A stretch of 64,000 nucleotides of DNA from Wurfbainia villosa (Eukaryota; Streptophyta; Magnoliopsida; Zingiberales; Zingiberaceae), in contig JAKLTH010000218.1 in NCBI GenBank assembly GCA_025175895.1, positions 75,001 to 139,000 of the forward strand, read 5' to 3'. The notes under the pieces were generated by a model. That model saw only the letters and a program-made list of their open reading frames with translations, did not search any database and had not been told where the DNA came from. Positions 13,001 to 24,382 of this stretch are shown piece by piece. The position numbers and the translations under genes were made by a program. Within the stretch, counting starts at the first letter, position 1. Each line of letters opens with the position of its first letter.

Positions 13001-13241
13001 GCCGAAACATATAAAGCTCCAAACTTCATATTTCTTTCATGTAATTTATCCTACAAAACTAATATACTGCAGGTGAGGAAATCTTACATCCTTCGCTTGC
13101 TTTTGGTGGGTAGTTGACCTTATGGAAGCCAAGAACTAACTTCTTCTTTCTTGGATGAAGTTCCGGCCAAAGGTGCAAATGGAGAGGGGGAGCAAGATGG
13201 TTTCGGTGAGGATGAAGAGGAGAGGAAGAAGTGGCCAAATG
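10064..13241 (-). mobile_element. Family A LTR, inverted copy (3' part)
   Basis: Read on the minus strand this matches the plus-strand LTR at 3960-8276. The caccatgccacta block at 10450 pairs with 7990, and the gcaggtgagg...ccttcgcttgct block at 13068 pairs with 4080-4135. Its outer end (10064, tgtagcgcccgccctt) is the LTR 3' terminus. The LTR 5' portion appears to continue at 24188-24382, beyond the gypsy1 element. No PBS lies to the left of 10064, so it is not the 5' LTR of a minus-strand element. The flanking 5-mers (acaag before 10064, atgac after 24382) do not match, so no TSD is seen. Confidence 0.7.
10790..12780. repeat. Four successive tandem repeat arrays in inverted family A LTR
   Basis: About 140-bp units containing aacatgcataaggtacataa recur at roughly 10906, 11050 and 11188. 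About 54-bp units of aggagagctcttgatcccta recur at 11725, 11780 and 11832. About 80-92-bp units of catatttcatggcacatta recur at 11954, 12046, 12126 and 12218. About 126-bp units of accctaaccctaatttcat recur near 12478, 12604 and 12730. Confidence 0.8.
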
Positions 13242-15684
13242 TGTCACGCCCCGAGGGAGTCCCCGCCAGACGAAAATCCGGCAGCATCTCCCCTGTACGG
13301 GTGACAATACCAATTTTATACAAGGCCTACACGGCCACTATACATCGGTCAACACGACCGAAATCATACCACATCACACGCAGATAATAATAAGGCCTTA
13401 GGCCAACAAATCTAGGTAAACAAAAGTCTACTCTAACTAGACTTACCCCTTCTGCCATTTGGGCAGGAATACTCAACCGAAATCCAATCGAAATAAAAAT
13501 CCGATCAAAGGTTCCTAAGGACATACCAAAACATCCACAGGTACAAATATCCAACTCCAGTCCTAAACATATATTCTAATCCAAATACCCAAAAACCGTA
13601 AGCACAAATAACAAAATACACTTCCACGACGAGGGGGTTTGGCAGCTGGACTCTCCTGACAGCTCCATCCTGAAATAGATATAAATCAACGGGGTGAGTT
13701 CAAAGAACTCTGCGGGTATAGTAGATATGCAAAGTAAGGTATAGCTAACAATACTAATCATGCCAGTACAGTCTCATATATATGGTAAGCAAGAAATAAA
13801 TGCAAAAGGACTGTACTCACCTGAGTCTCCTACCCTGATATAGGAGCATGTGCCCTACTATAATAGATAAAGTCATCACCATATAAGAACATGAATCCTG
13901 TATGCATGACAATCATATGCAACATCCAAGGCATCAATAAAATGCGAACACAATACAAATGCGATCCATGCAAAATGCATGCCGTGCTAATGACATGGTC
14001 ACCCGACGCTACCACCGCCTCACACGCAATGGTGAAGCCGAGTGGGTAGGGCTATGACAATCTGCACTCTGCCATCATCGCTTGAGTGGCCGAGTGGAGG
14101 GACAGGATGCCGCTTGAGTACACCTATCCTCCCGCCCCTAAACATAGTGGGGAGCTAAGCTCATCATCTCCCTGTCATGTACTGCAGGAGGATGGATCCT
14201 CGCTCGCACCACGCTCGCCACCCATGAGCGGTCCAATGAGCTCGACAGAGCAACCGCACACACCTCCCCGATGTACCACTAACCCATGAGTGGCAAGGTG
14301 CAGTTATGTAACTCATGGCTCAACAATAATGGAACCCCGTCCAGCCAGCATGCAATCATGCAAGATGGTGCATGATACTAAAGCATGTAAATCCTACTCA
14401 AAATATATATCCGAATAATATGTACAATCAATATGTACATATCCATAATCCAAATACCATGATCCAAGTAAAACAGGAAGATATAAACATACTGATCAAA
14501 TGCATGTATCTAGTAGGCACAAAAACATACTAGGCATATAAACATGAAAAGTATTGCATGCTATCCTAACTAACATATCAACTTGACTATATCTAAAAGA
14601 TAAGTCAAAGTACCCGCCTGAATATATATCCGCAAGAATGAAAATGTCACGACCGGGGACCTGCCTCGTGACCGAAACCTGCATATAGCATAACTATAGT
14701 TAAGCACCAAAAAGCAATTCAACAACAAATCGAATACTTAATCGATTTCCTTTATAACCCAATTAACCCAATTAATTCCTAATCCTCCAAATATCATACC
14801 GATCAACCAATACCATCCGAATCACCAAATCGACCAATCAAGCTCACTCCGCCTAGAAGTCCAATACACCGATACCCCCAACTCAATTTCTTAAATTCAC
14901 AGTCGACACATCCACCCACAGCCACCATCTACCCAAACCCAATTAACCAACATACCAACAGTAGATAACCCACAATATACCTGCGGTTGCAACCTCCTAG
15001 CCGCTTGGTTCACCGGAGAAATAAACCTGCCGCTCTACCTAATCCGGAATCTCGGCGAATCACGAAAGGGAAAAGGGAGGCTCGGGCGGTCCGGTGGCAG
15101 AGGAGTCGGCGAGCACGCCGAGGACTGGTCGGGGCGGCGGCGGAAGGCAGTGAAGGGGAACACAGCGCGGGCGGGCGACGGTGGACGGCGAGCTCACGTC
15201 GCGTCGGGCGGCGGTGCTCACGGCGAGGAGGATGGCACCGTCGTCTAGGGCAGAGGAGGCCGGCGAGGTGGGCTGCGGCGGTTTCGGCCGCGGGGGAAGA
15301 AGGGCGCGGCTCGGGCGGCGTCGGGCTCGAAGAAGAAGGGGGTTGCCGGCGAAGAAGAGACAGCGCCATCAGTGAGAAGCGGCGCCGGCGATGGAGAGGG
15401 CTCGCGCGAGAAGGAATCGCTGAGGAGCCATGGCGTATGGGAAAAGAAAGAAAATAGAAAATAAAATAGAGATTAGGTTTTCCATGGTGCGATTTTATCC
15501 CTTTAAATAGACCCCTCTAAAGCCGTTTACTTTATCCTCAGTAAAATCTCAGACAGTCCGTTTAAATCCAGAAAAATTCCGGAAAAATTCCTAAAATTCC
15601 CTAAAAATCCCGAAAAATTTCCAAGATTATTTCTCAAAATATTTGACCTTTAAATTTTGGTATTTTAAATTTCAGTATTTAACA
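13242..15684 (-). mobile_element. gypsy1 3' LTR
   Basis: About 2.44 kb, nearly collinear with 21774-24187. The right edge (taaca at 15684) abuts the PPT. A GC-rich block at 15000-15440 gives long Arg/Pro/Ala-rich frames on both strands. It lies downstream of the TATA motif in the transcript direction and is probably LTR leader, not protein-coding. The mirror frame recurs in the other LTR and, in part, in the internal duplication. Confidence 0.8.
15501..15511 (-). promoter_or_regulatory. TATA-like motif of gypsy1 LTR
   Basis: The minus strand reads tctatttaaag, about 180 bp inside the LTR start and upstream of the GC-rich leader. The same motif is at 24005-24015 in the other LTR and, as ctatttaagg, near 26140 and 47147 in the gypsy2 LTRs. 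Confidence 0.5.
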
Positions 15685-15700
15685 TTCTCCCCCACTAATA
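15685..15700 (-). other. gypsy1 polypurine tract
   Basis: The minus strand reads tagtgggggagaa directly before the LTR start tgttaaata. This is the plus-strand primer site next to a 3' LTR. A second copy is near 16927 from the internal duplication, and the gypsy2 homologue is at 26317-26332. Confidence 0.8.
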
Positions 15701-15789
15701 AAAATTTGGTCCCCAAATTTTCTACTCAAGTACTAACCAGCAATGGCACACTGCTCAACTCAAGTACTTGGGGAAAACCACACATCAAG

Positions 15790-16440
15790 TACTAAGTGGG
15801 GTACTGAGCTTGAATCTTTTCCTCAAGCTCCCAAATAGCCTCCTCATCTGTGAGGTGACTCCACCCGACCTTGACAAGCCGCACTATCTTGATTCGCAAC
15901 TGTCGTTCCTTGTGATCCAAAATTCGTACCGGAACCTCTGCGTAAGTAGCATCAGGTTGAATGGAACCCGACACATCTGATAGAATGTGTAGAGTCTGAC
16001 ATATACTTCCGCAGCATAGACACATGAAACACATCCTGGATACCAGCTAAAAACGGTGGTAGCCCTAGACGGTAAGCAACTGCTCCGATCCTCTCCAAAA
16101 CCTCAAACGGATCAATGTACCTAGGAGCTAGCTTACCACGGAGTCCAAATCTCTTCACCCCTTTCATGGGTGAGACTCGCAAGAATACCTGATTACCAAT
16201 AGAGAACTCCCGAGGTCTCCGTCTCCGATCTGCATAACTCTTACGACGATCCTGCGCCTCCGCCATCCTACGTCGATAGTACGGACCAACCACATCTCCA
16301 TCGAGCTCTATGGGTCCTAGCAACTGGTCCTCCCAGTTGCCCCCGAAATCCATAACACAGGACCCCAGCAATCCTCTAGTATCTAAATGGTCCGCTCAGA
16401 CTGTCCATCTATCTGCGGATGAAATGCAGTACTAAAACGA
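15790..16440 (-). pseudogene. gypsy1 integrase C-terminus and chromodomain-like tail, copy 1
   Basis: The minus frame contains the chromovirus integrase C-terminal features ADRRRRPREFSIGNQVFLRV, KGVKRFGLRGKLAPRYIDPF and DVFHVSMLRKY. After a frameshift near 15990 follows a chromodomain-type tail with VPVRILDHKERQLR and IVRLVKVGWSHLTDEEAIWE. Such tails are typical of Tekay/Del chromoviruses and bias integration through chromatin binding. It ends about 100 bp before the PPT. Upstream it is cut at 16458 by the duplication joint, so the catalytic core is lacking in this copy. Confidence 0.85.
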
Positions 16441-16458
16441 AGCTGCATGCCTAAGGCC

Positions 16459-17696
16459 TGCTCACGGCGAGGAGGATGGCACCGTCGTCTAGGGCAGAGG
16501 AGGCCGGCGAGGTGGGCTGCGGCGGTTTCGGCCGCGGGGGAAGAAGGGCGCGGCTCGGGCGTCGGGCTCAAGAAGAAGGGGTTGCCGTGAAGAAGAATAG
16601 CATGACCATCGACGAAGGCGTCGCGGCGATGGAGAGGGCTCAGCGAGAAGGAACTACAGAGGGCTCATGGCTGGGGAAAAGAAAGAAAATAGAAAAATAA
16701 AATAGAGATTAGGTTTTCCACGGTGCGTATTTTATCCCCTTTAAATAGACCCCTCTAAAGCCCGTTTACTTTATCCCCGTAAAAATCTCGTACGGAGTCC
16801 GTTTAAATCCAGAAAAATTCCGGAAAAATTCCTAAAATTCCCTAAAAATCCCGAAAAATTTCCAAGATTATTTCTCAAAATATTTGACCTTTAAATTTTG
16901 GTATTTTAAATTTGATTTAACATTCTCCCCACTAATAAAAATTTGTCCCTAAATTTTCTACTCAAGTACTAACCAAAGAATGGCATACTCAACTCAAGTA
17001 CTTGGGGAAAACCACACATCAAGTACTAAGTGGGGTACTGAGCTTGAATCTTTTCCTCAAGCTCCCAAATAGCCTCCTCATCTGTGAGGTGACTCCACCC
17101 GACCTTGACAAGCCGCACTATCTTGATTCGCAACTGTCGTTCCTTGTGATCCAAAATTCGTACCGGAACCTCTGCGTAAGTAGCATCAGGTTGAATGGAA
17201 CCCGACACATCTGATAGAATGTGTAGAGTCTGACATATACTTCCGCAGCATAGACACATGAAACACATCCTGGATACCAGCTAAAAACGGTGGTAGCCCT
17301 AGACGGTAAGCAACTGCTCCGATCCTCTCCAAAACCTCAAACGGATCAATGTACCTAGGAGCTAGCTTACCACGGAGTCCAAATCTCTTCACCCCTTTCA
17401 TGGGTGAGACTCGCAAGAATACCTGATTACCAATAGAGAACTCCCGAGGTCTCCGTCTCCGATCTGCATAACTCTTCTGACGATCCTGCGCCTCTGCCAT
17501 CCTACGTCTGATAGTACGGACCAACCCTGTCTCCTACTGAGCTCTATGGGTCCTAGCAACTGGTCCTCCCAGTTGCCCCCGAAATCCATAACACAGGACC
17601 CCAGCAAATCCTCTAGTATCTAAATGGTCCGCTCAGACTGTCCATCTATCTGCGGATGAAATGCAGTACTAAAACGAAGCTGCATGCCTAAGGCCT
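16459..17696. repeat. Tandem duplication inside gypsy1, copy 2
   Basis: Direct repeat of 15215-16458 with a few small indels, so it is slightly shorter (about 1,238 bp). At its right end it continues uninterrupted into the integrase core remnant at 17697, showing that this copy's right end is the ancestral arrangement. Confidence 0.9.
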
Positions 17697-17966
17697 GCTG
17701 CAGACTCTGCCAAAACCGAGACGTGAACCAGGGATCTCTATCTGATGAAATGCTCAAAGGGACACCATGAAATCTGATGATCTCCCGACGATATAACTCT
17801 CCGTCAATCGATCCTAAGAGTCGGTCTTCTGAATCGCTAAGAAGTGCGCTGATTTGGTTAGTTGGTCAACGACCACCCAAATCGTGTCATGGCCTTGACG
17901 TGTCCTAGGCAAACCTCCACAAAATCCATAATGAAATACTTCCACTTCCATTCCGGAATCGGAATT
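17024..17966 (-). pseudogene. gypsy1 integrase core remnant and chromodomain tail, copy 2
   Basis: The tail (17268-17026) and C-terminal domain (17524-17186) duplicate copy 1. Beyond the duplication, 17697-17966 holds a decayed integrase core: the minus strand gives GLPRTRQGHDTIWVVVDQLT with the first catalytic Asp, but frameshifts and small deletions separate it from the second Asp and the Glu motif. RT and RNase H do not follow; recognisable pol ends near 17966. It is not functional. Confidence 0.8.
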
Positions 17967-19455
17967 TCCTGAAACATCTGTTCCTTAAAATAATGCAACT
18001 CCGGAAACCATTATCCTCCTCGAAGTCAGAGACGGAGAATTATCTTTTCACAAGAGACGTCCATCTACCGTACAAAATCCACTCCACCACACACTCTACA
18101 AGTGCGTGGAAGGATATCGTGACCAAACTTCCTTGTTACAACCATTCGTGTTCCAGCTACTCTATAGTAGCTATCCAGTAGCTAGCCAAAACTCCATGAG
18201 CATTTCTGCTCCTCACCTCTTCTAAACAATATAATAAGCTGCAAGTCCACGTCATAAATATATGACAACCCATCTCGTAGTTCCTCATTTGACGTAAAAC
18301 ACGGGATACGCCTCGATCAACTAATCAAACACTCCATTCTCTAAAACATTGCATCCGCATACAATACCCTTCCTTCCACCCGAGAATGATCAAACCACAC
18401 GGGTGTAAAAGTCAATCATTGTCTGAGCTGTGAAACTAATTTCACAAGCTTTAGACCAAATAAATTCCATCACCAGTCAGCGGTATAGTACCACTAGAAC
18501 ATCCTATCCATATCTATGGTAATAATCAAATCAATACCAAAAAAAAAAATCATCATCTACGGTGGCCGAGTGCTCAACTCCAACTACCACCATCACAAAT
18601 GATCCAATCGTGTCCGTAATACACGATTTCCCAAATCCTACGACTAAGTCGCCAATAAGTCTAATAAGATAATCAAAAGCTCAAACAATTCATACCAAGT
18701 ATGAAATTGTCATCGCTACACACATGTATTCTCTTTACTCTGTCGATGATATAAAAATCATCACAACGACAATGATAATTGTAGGACACCATGTCACTAC
18801 AATATCATCACACCAATCACCAATCAATCCTAGAGTATATATAGGTATCCTATAGCTGATCTAAATAGATCATATATATCCACAATGAAGGATATTCATT
18901 TCCTTCTACACTACATCAGATTCTATCATCGATAATCGATGCATAACCTCAAAGGTTCATCTCTCTTTAACAAAGAGTTCCGGATCTTCTCGAAGAAATT
19001 CGATGAGATAAATGTCCTCCAATACCTCCTATAATAAGGTAAAACGAGCTTTCATCGCCTTAACCAGGTACATACACGCCTTATCCATAACCAAATCACT
19101 AATAGTAGGGATACTCCGAGGGTTTACCTCGACCTTCAAATGGGTGACTAGCAGCCAAATCCCTAGCTTCCTAATTCGACATCACCGGCACCTCTAAAGA
19201 ATCCTCTCAAATCATCATTAGATTCCTCAAGATCAATACGTCGACCTCGTCCCGACCATGAGTAGGACAATTTCACTAAGTCAATAGGTTTCCTAGCCAC
19301 AAAAGTACCGTAACTACTAAAGACAATACTTTTCCTATAGCTCAGAGATATCCTTCAGCTTGCTTGGTCTCAAAACACGAGAACTCCCAAAAATCCAAGG
19401 AAAATAAAATCCTCGAAACACAAAACCCGCAAACCAAAACCGCAAACCAATAAAT
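17967..19455. other. No recognisable gene; decayed retroelement interior
   Basis: No long frame or known domain is visible. Near 18960-19290 the minus strand gives a short KAMKARFTL-like match to the gypsy2 gag start of the capsid region (KSMKSRFTLFSG). The last 80 bp resemble a gypsy leader running up to the LTR-like terminus at 19456. This may be the 5' end of a third related element, but it is too decayed to be sure. Confidence 0.4.
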
Positions 19456-21540
19456 TGTCACGTCCTGGGGCATATCCGTCATCCAAATGACAAGGGAACC
19501 CCTTAGTGACAATATCCAGAATCCATAGACCAAATCTGGTAAAAACCTCGAAATAATTATAGTAATACTAGTATTTTAATAACTGCATGCATGCACGACT
19601 AAACATATATCCATTAAAGTAAAATAGTTTTATGACACCAGATCAAACTGCGATAAAATCCAAAGTGCACAATCAAAATGCAACACCAATCAAGTAAACA
19701 AAGCGGCATCCCGACGATGCAGGGAGACAAGCACGGCAAGGAACTCTGGCGACACCAAGGTAGGTCAACGGACACGTCCTCCATCGATTAACCTAGAGGA
19801 TAAGTGAGGAGGGGGTGAGTACAACCACTCTGTGAATGTATAGACAATAGTGCATAATCATAATGCACATAATGGAAGTCACAGGGAACAAGCTAGAGTA
19901 ACCCAACCCTCAGAATACCAATATCAGTCTGCAACTAACCTAATCAGCAGTATAATAAATATACCTGCAACATACACAACCACTGCAACAAGCAGTGCAC
20001 ATCCAGATACCACGATAAAGTCTCGTAGCTCTCACACAAAAAGGAACTACCTGAGCTACAACGTAACTCATGGGCTCAATAAACTCAAGATCTTTACGCG
20101 TAACCACTGCTACCACGAATGAGACTCGTGGGTAAACAAGCGATACAAATATCCAATTATTATTGCGCACCAAGCATACTACCACCAATAGGTCGCGTGA
20201 GCAGTCGATTATCCTAGATTGTTAAGCCTAGGGTTATCCAATACATCTAGCATAGAACGTCCATCAAAATCGATAAGGATCATCGATCTACAATTAAACT
20301 CATTGAGGCGGTCAGGCGAGGGTTTCAACACCTCTAAAACGAAATGTTTACCAAAGTCGGTAAAGATCATCGACTTATGAATAAATAAGTCGAGATGGTT
20401 AAGTCCAGCATTTCAACCCTTCTAACATGATCGGTTATCCAGGTCGATCAAAATCATAAGTCCACTAATAATCACGTCGAGACAATTAATCATAGGGTTT
20501 CGTCTCAACTAATAGGAAACGCCTATCAAGGCCAATAAGGGCAACCCCTCTACTAACAAGCACGGCAAGAGGGTTAAGCCTAAATTATATCATCCTACCA
20601 GTTCAATCATGCATGCCCCAACCTGCTACCACGAACATATCTCGTGGGTACTTAAGACGTAAAGTAGCTATCTTGCTACAGACATCATACGAATCCGATT
20701 ATCACCAACTCTGAACGAATAACGCAAAAGTATAACCTTACAGTAGATTATCTCAACCATACATGGGAGACCTATTCGACCTCAAATACACAAAAGCCCC
20801 TTTAGGGAAACTCTACTGTAACTTTCCTCAACCACGAATGGGTGATATTGTTGGCAGCCGATAAATATGAACAACATTATATACCCTCTAAGGATTAATC
20901 ACATCCTAATCATATGACCTCTACTAATCCGATCACCATATCAGCTGAAATAGTAAATGTATAAACATATACTAATATGCACATCCGGGTTATTACACCT
21001 AGGGTTCCACTAATGTTGTTTATTCCTGAAATCTGCTCCTACAGAATAACCTCATCTAAGTTATTCTATCTCTATCACATCCATATAAACATATAACACA
21101 TGCCTAATAAACGCATAAAGATAGTCCTACTAATAGCAATCAATGGCTGAAATTAATTAGAGTATAACTAAAGGGTCATGCCAGAACAAAGTCAAGGCAA
21201 TAAATCAATAAAGCATCAGATGCTTATATATACTCTAAACTACATAAGCTATGTAATCATGTCCTCATGCCTTCTACGAATTTATCCATCTTATTCATAT
21301 TATTCAACTAGTCCAATCATAATACTAGTCAAATCCTAAGAGGTAAACAACTACCAATAATATCTTATCATTTATATCACAATGATAACTAGCTACGTAT
21401 AACAGTAATAGCAATTAATAACCAAATGCTATCTATAAACCAGCAACCTAAAAAAAATCCAATTGTCCAACAGATATCAGGTTAAAACAATACTAGATAA
21501 AACATGATATCACCGCATAACCAAATATAAATAGATACTA
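19456..21540 (-). mobile_element. Probable LTR of a third gypsy family inside gypsy1
   Basis: It starts tgtcacgtcctgggg after aataaat, the same spacer and terminus style as the gypsy1 and gypsy2 LTR 3' ends (aataaattgtcacgcc). It contains gagggggtgagtacaacca, like the gtgagttcaaag block of the gypsy1 LTR. The right edge is not clear and no PPT or TSD is seen. The minus orientation is inferred from the terminus. Confidence 0.45.
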
Positions 21541-21567
21541 AATCTAGAAAATTTTCTAGAATGTATT

Positions 21568-21773
21568 TACCTGTTAGCCGTCTGGAGATGTCCTGTTGCC
21601 GCCAAATCCCCCATATTGACCTCGTCAATAATACCTCGAATTTCCGAAACATAAAAATCGTCGGAAATCCGTGCAACTCCGAAAATACCCAGTTAACCTG
21701 CCAAACTTGGCGAACTCCATAAACCCAAAGACCCTAAGGAACTCGGAAACCTACGCTCTGATACCAAATAAAT
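21568..21773 (-). other. gypsy1 leader and tRNA-iMet primer binding site
   Basis: The PBS is at 21755-21767: gctctgataccaa, the exact complement of ttggtatcagagc, 6 bp from the 5' LTR end at 21774. The adjoining leader (21568-21750) shares cctcgaatttccgaaacata with the gypsy2 leader at 40968, linking the two elements. Confidence 0.85.
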
Positions 21774-24187
21774 TGTCACGCCCCGAGGGAGTCCCCGCCA
21801 GACGAAAATCCGGCAAAGATCTCCGACGGGTGACAATACCAATTTTTATACAAGGCCTACACGGCCACTATACATCGGTCAACACGACCGGAATCATACC
21901 ACATCACACGCAGATAATAATAAGGCCTCAGGCCAACAAATCTAGGTAAACAAAAGTCTACTCTAACTAGACTTACCCCTTCTGCCATCTGGGCAGGAAT
22001 ACTCAACCGAAATCCAATCGAAATAAAAATCCGATCAAAGGTCCCTAAGGACATACCAAAACATCCACAGGTACAAATATCCAACTCACCCTAAACATAT
22101 ATTCTAATCCAAAAAGCACAAATAACAAAATACACTTCCACGACGAGGGGGTTTGGCAGCTGGACTCTCCTGACAGCTCCATCCTGAAATAGATATAAAT
22201 CAACGGGGTGAGTTCAAAGAACTCTGCGGGTATAGTAGATATGCAAAGTAAGGTATAGCTAACAATACTAATCATGCCAGTACAGTCTCATATATATGGT
22301 AAGCAAGAAATAAATGCAAAAGGACTGTACTCACCTGAGTCTCCTACCCTGATATAGGAGCATGTGCCCTACTATAAGAGATAAAGTCATCACCATATAA
22401 GAACATGAATCCTGTATGCATGACAATCATATGCAACATCCAAGGCATCAATAAAATGCAGCAAACACAATACAAATGCGATCCATGCAAAAAAAATGAC
22501 ATGGTCACACGCTACCACCACTTACACGCGATGGTGAAGCCGAGTGGGTAGGGCTATGACAATGTGCACTCGCCATCATCGCTTCCCGAGTGACCGAGTG
22601 GATGGATCTTTGTCGGAGTACACCTATCCTCCCGCCCCTAAACATAGTGGGGAGCTAAGCTCTCATCTCCTGTCATAGACTGCAGGAGGGATCCTCGCCC
22701 GCTACCACGCTGCATCGCTACCCATGAGCGGTCCAATGAGTCGACAGAGCAATCGCACACACCTCCCGATGTACCACTAACCTGAGTGGCGGTGAAGCTA
22801 TGTAACTGGCTGCGGGCTCAACAATAATGGAACCCCGTCCAGCCAGCATGCAATCATGCAAGATGGTGCATGATACTAAAGCATGTAAATCCTACTCAAA
22901 ATATATATCCGAATAATATGTACAATCAATATGTACATATCCATAATCCAAATACCATGATCCAAGTAAAACAGGAAGATATAAACATACTGATCAAATG
23001 CATGTATCTAGTAGGCACAAAAACATACTAGGCATATAAACATGAAAAGTATTGCATGCTATCCTAACTAACATATCAACTTGACTATATCTAAAAGATA
23101 AGTCAAAGTACCCGCCTGAATATATATCCGCAAGAATGAAAATGTCACGACCGGGGACCTGCCTCGTGACCGAAACCTGCATATAGCATAACTATAGTTA
23201 AGCACCAAAAAGCAATTCAACAACAAATCGAATACTTAATCGATTTCCTTTATAACCCAATTAACCCAATTAATTCCTAATCCTCCAAATATCATACCGA
23301 TCAACCGAATACCATCCGAATCAGCCCAAATCGACCAATCAAGCTCACCCGCCCTAGGAAGTCCACCGACAGCCGATACCCCCAACTCAATTTCTTAAAT
23401 TCACAGTCGACACATCCACCCACAGCCACCATCTACCCAAACCCAATTAACCAACATACCAACAGTAGATAACCCACAATATACCTGCGGTTGCAACCTC
23501 CTAGCCGCTTGGTTCACCGGAGAAATAAACCTGCCTCGCCTAATTCCTGGCTCAGAATCTCCTACTGTAATCACAGCAAAGGGAAAAAGGGAGGCTCGGG
23601 CGGTCCGGTGGCAGAGGAGTCGGCGAGCACGCCGAGGACTGGTCGGGGCGGCGGCGGAAGGCAGTGAAGGGGAACACAGCGCGGGCGGGCGACGGTGGAC
23701 GGCGAGCTCACGTCGCGTCGGGCGGCGGTGCTCACGGCGAGGAGGATGGCACCGTCGTCTAGGGCAGAGGAGGCCGGCGAGGTGGGCTGCGGCGGTTTCG
23801 GCCGCGGGGGAAGAAGGGCGCGGCTCGGGCGGCATCGGGCTCGAAGAAGAAGGGTTGCCGTGAAGAAGAGCGGCGCGTCGAGGCGGAGAAGCGTCGCCGT
23901 GATGGAGAGGGCTCATGAGAAGGAGGCTAGAGGCTCGGCGGGAAAAGAAAGAAAATAGAAAAATAAAATAGAGATTAGGTTTTCCACGGTGTGTATTTTA
24001 TCCCCTTTAAATAGACCCCTCTAAAGCTCGTTTACTTTATCCGTAAAAAATCTCAGACGAGTCCGTTTAAATCGAAAAAATTAGGAAAAATTCCTAAAAT
24101 TCACTAAAAATCCCAAAAAATTTCCAAGATTATTTCTCAAAATATTTGACCTTTAAATTTTGGTATTTTAAATTTCAGTATTTAACA
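21774..24187 (-). mobile_element. gypsy1 5' LTR
   Basis: About 2.41 kb, direct repeat of 13242-15684, ending taaca at 24187. It differs from the 3' LTR by many small indels, mostly in the 22490-22810 and 23540-23940 stretches. Contains a TATA-like motif at 24005-24015 (minus). Confidence 0.85.
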
Positions 24188-24382
24188 ATAATCCTATTGG
24201 GCTTCTGGTTAGTGGGTGCATCTATAAGGCTTGGCTGTCTCTAGAGGTTTGGGGTTCAATTCCTAGGCCTTGCACCCCTTTTTGGTTTATTTCTTTTTAT
24301 TTTTGAAAAGGCCCACATAAAGCCCATGATCATCAAGCCAAAAATTCCTGTAAAAATTGCTAGGAATTTTATGGGCGTTACA
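24188..24382 (-). mobile_element. Family A LTR, inverted copy (5' end)
   Basis: The reverse complement matches 3675-3875: tgtaacgcccataaaattcc, then gggctttatgtgggc, then ctaggaattgaaccccaaac. It begins with the LTR terminus tgtaacgcc at 24382 and breaks off at 24188 beside gypsy1. It is best explained as the other half of the LTR at 10064-13241. Confidence 0.75.

Larger units (their letters stand above)
15215..16458. repeat. Tandem duplication inside gypsy1, copy 1
   Basis: This 1,244-bp segment runs from the LTR GC-rich leader through the LTR start and PPT into the pol 3' end. It is repeated directly at 16459-17696. Both ends carry tgct (ggtgctcacgg at 15213 and ggcctgctgc at 17692), giving the novel joint ggcctgctcacgg at 16456. 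Confidence 0.9.
13242..24187 (-). mobile_element. gypsy1: minus-strand Ty3/gypsy (Tekay/Del-like) element, rearranged
   Basis: The element is bounded by two direct LTRs (13242-15684 and 21774-24187) that begin tgttaaata on the minus strand and end cgtgaca. A PPT sits beside the left LTR and a perfect PBS beside the right LTR, so it reads right to left. Of the coding region only the integrase end and chromodomain-like tail survive, in two tandem copies; gag, protease and RT are missing, and an unrelated stretch of LTR-like DNA (19456-21540) lies where they should be. It seems inserted in the inverted family A LTR, since family A sequence lies on both sides (to 13241 and from 24188). No clear TSD is seen (aaatg versus ataat), and about 80 bp of family A LTR is missing at the junction. 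Confidence 0.75.

Noticed and set aside
14987..15457. A 156-codon Arg-rich protein on the plus strand
   Set aside because: Antisense to the LTR transcript in a GC-rich leader; no domain, and the frame is not kept in the other LTR copies.
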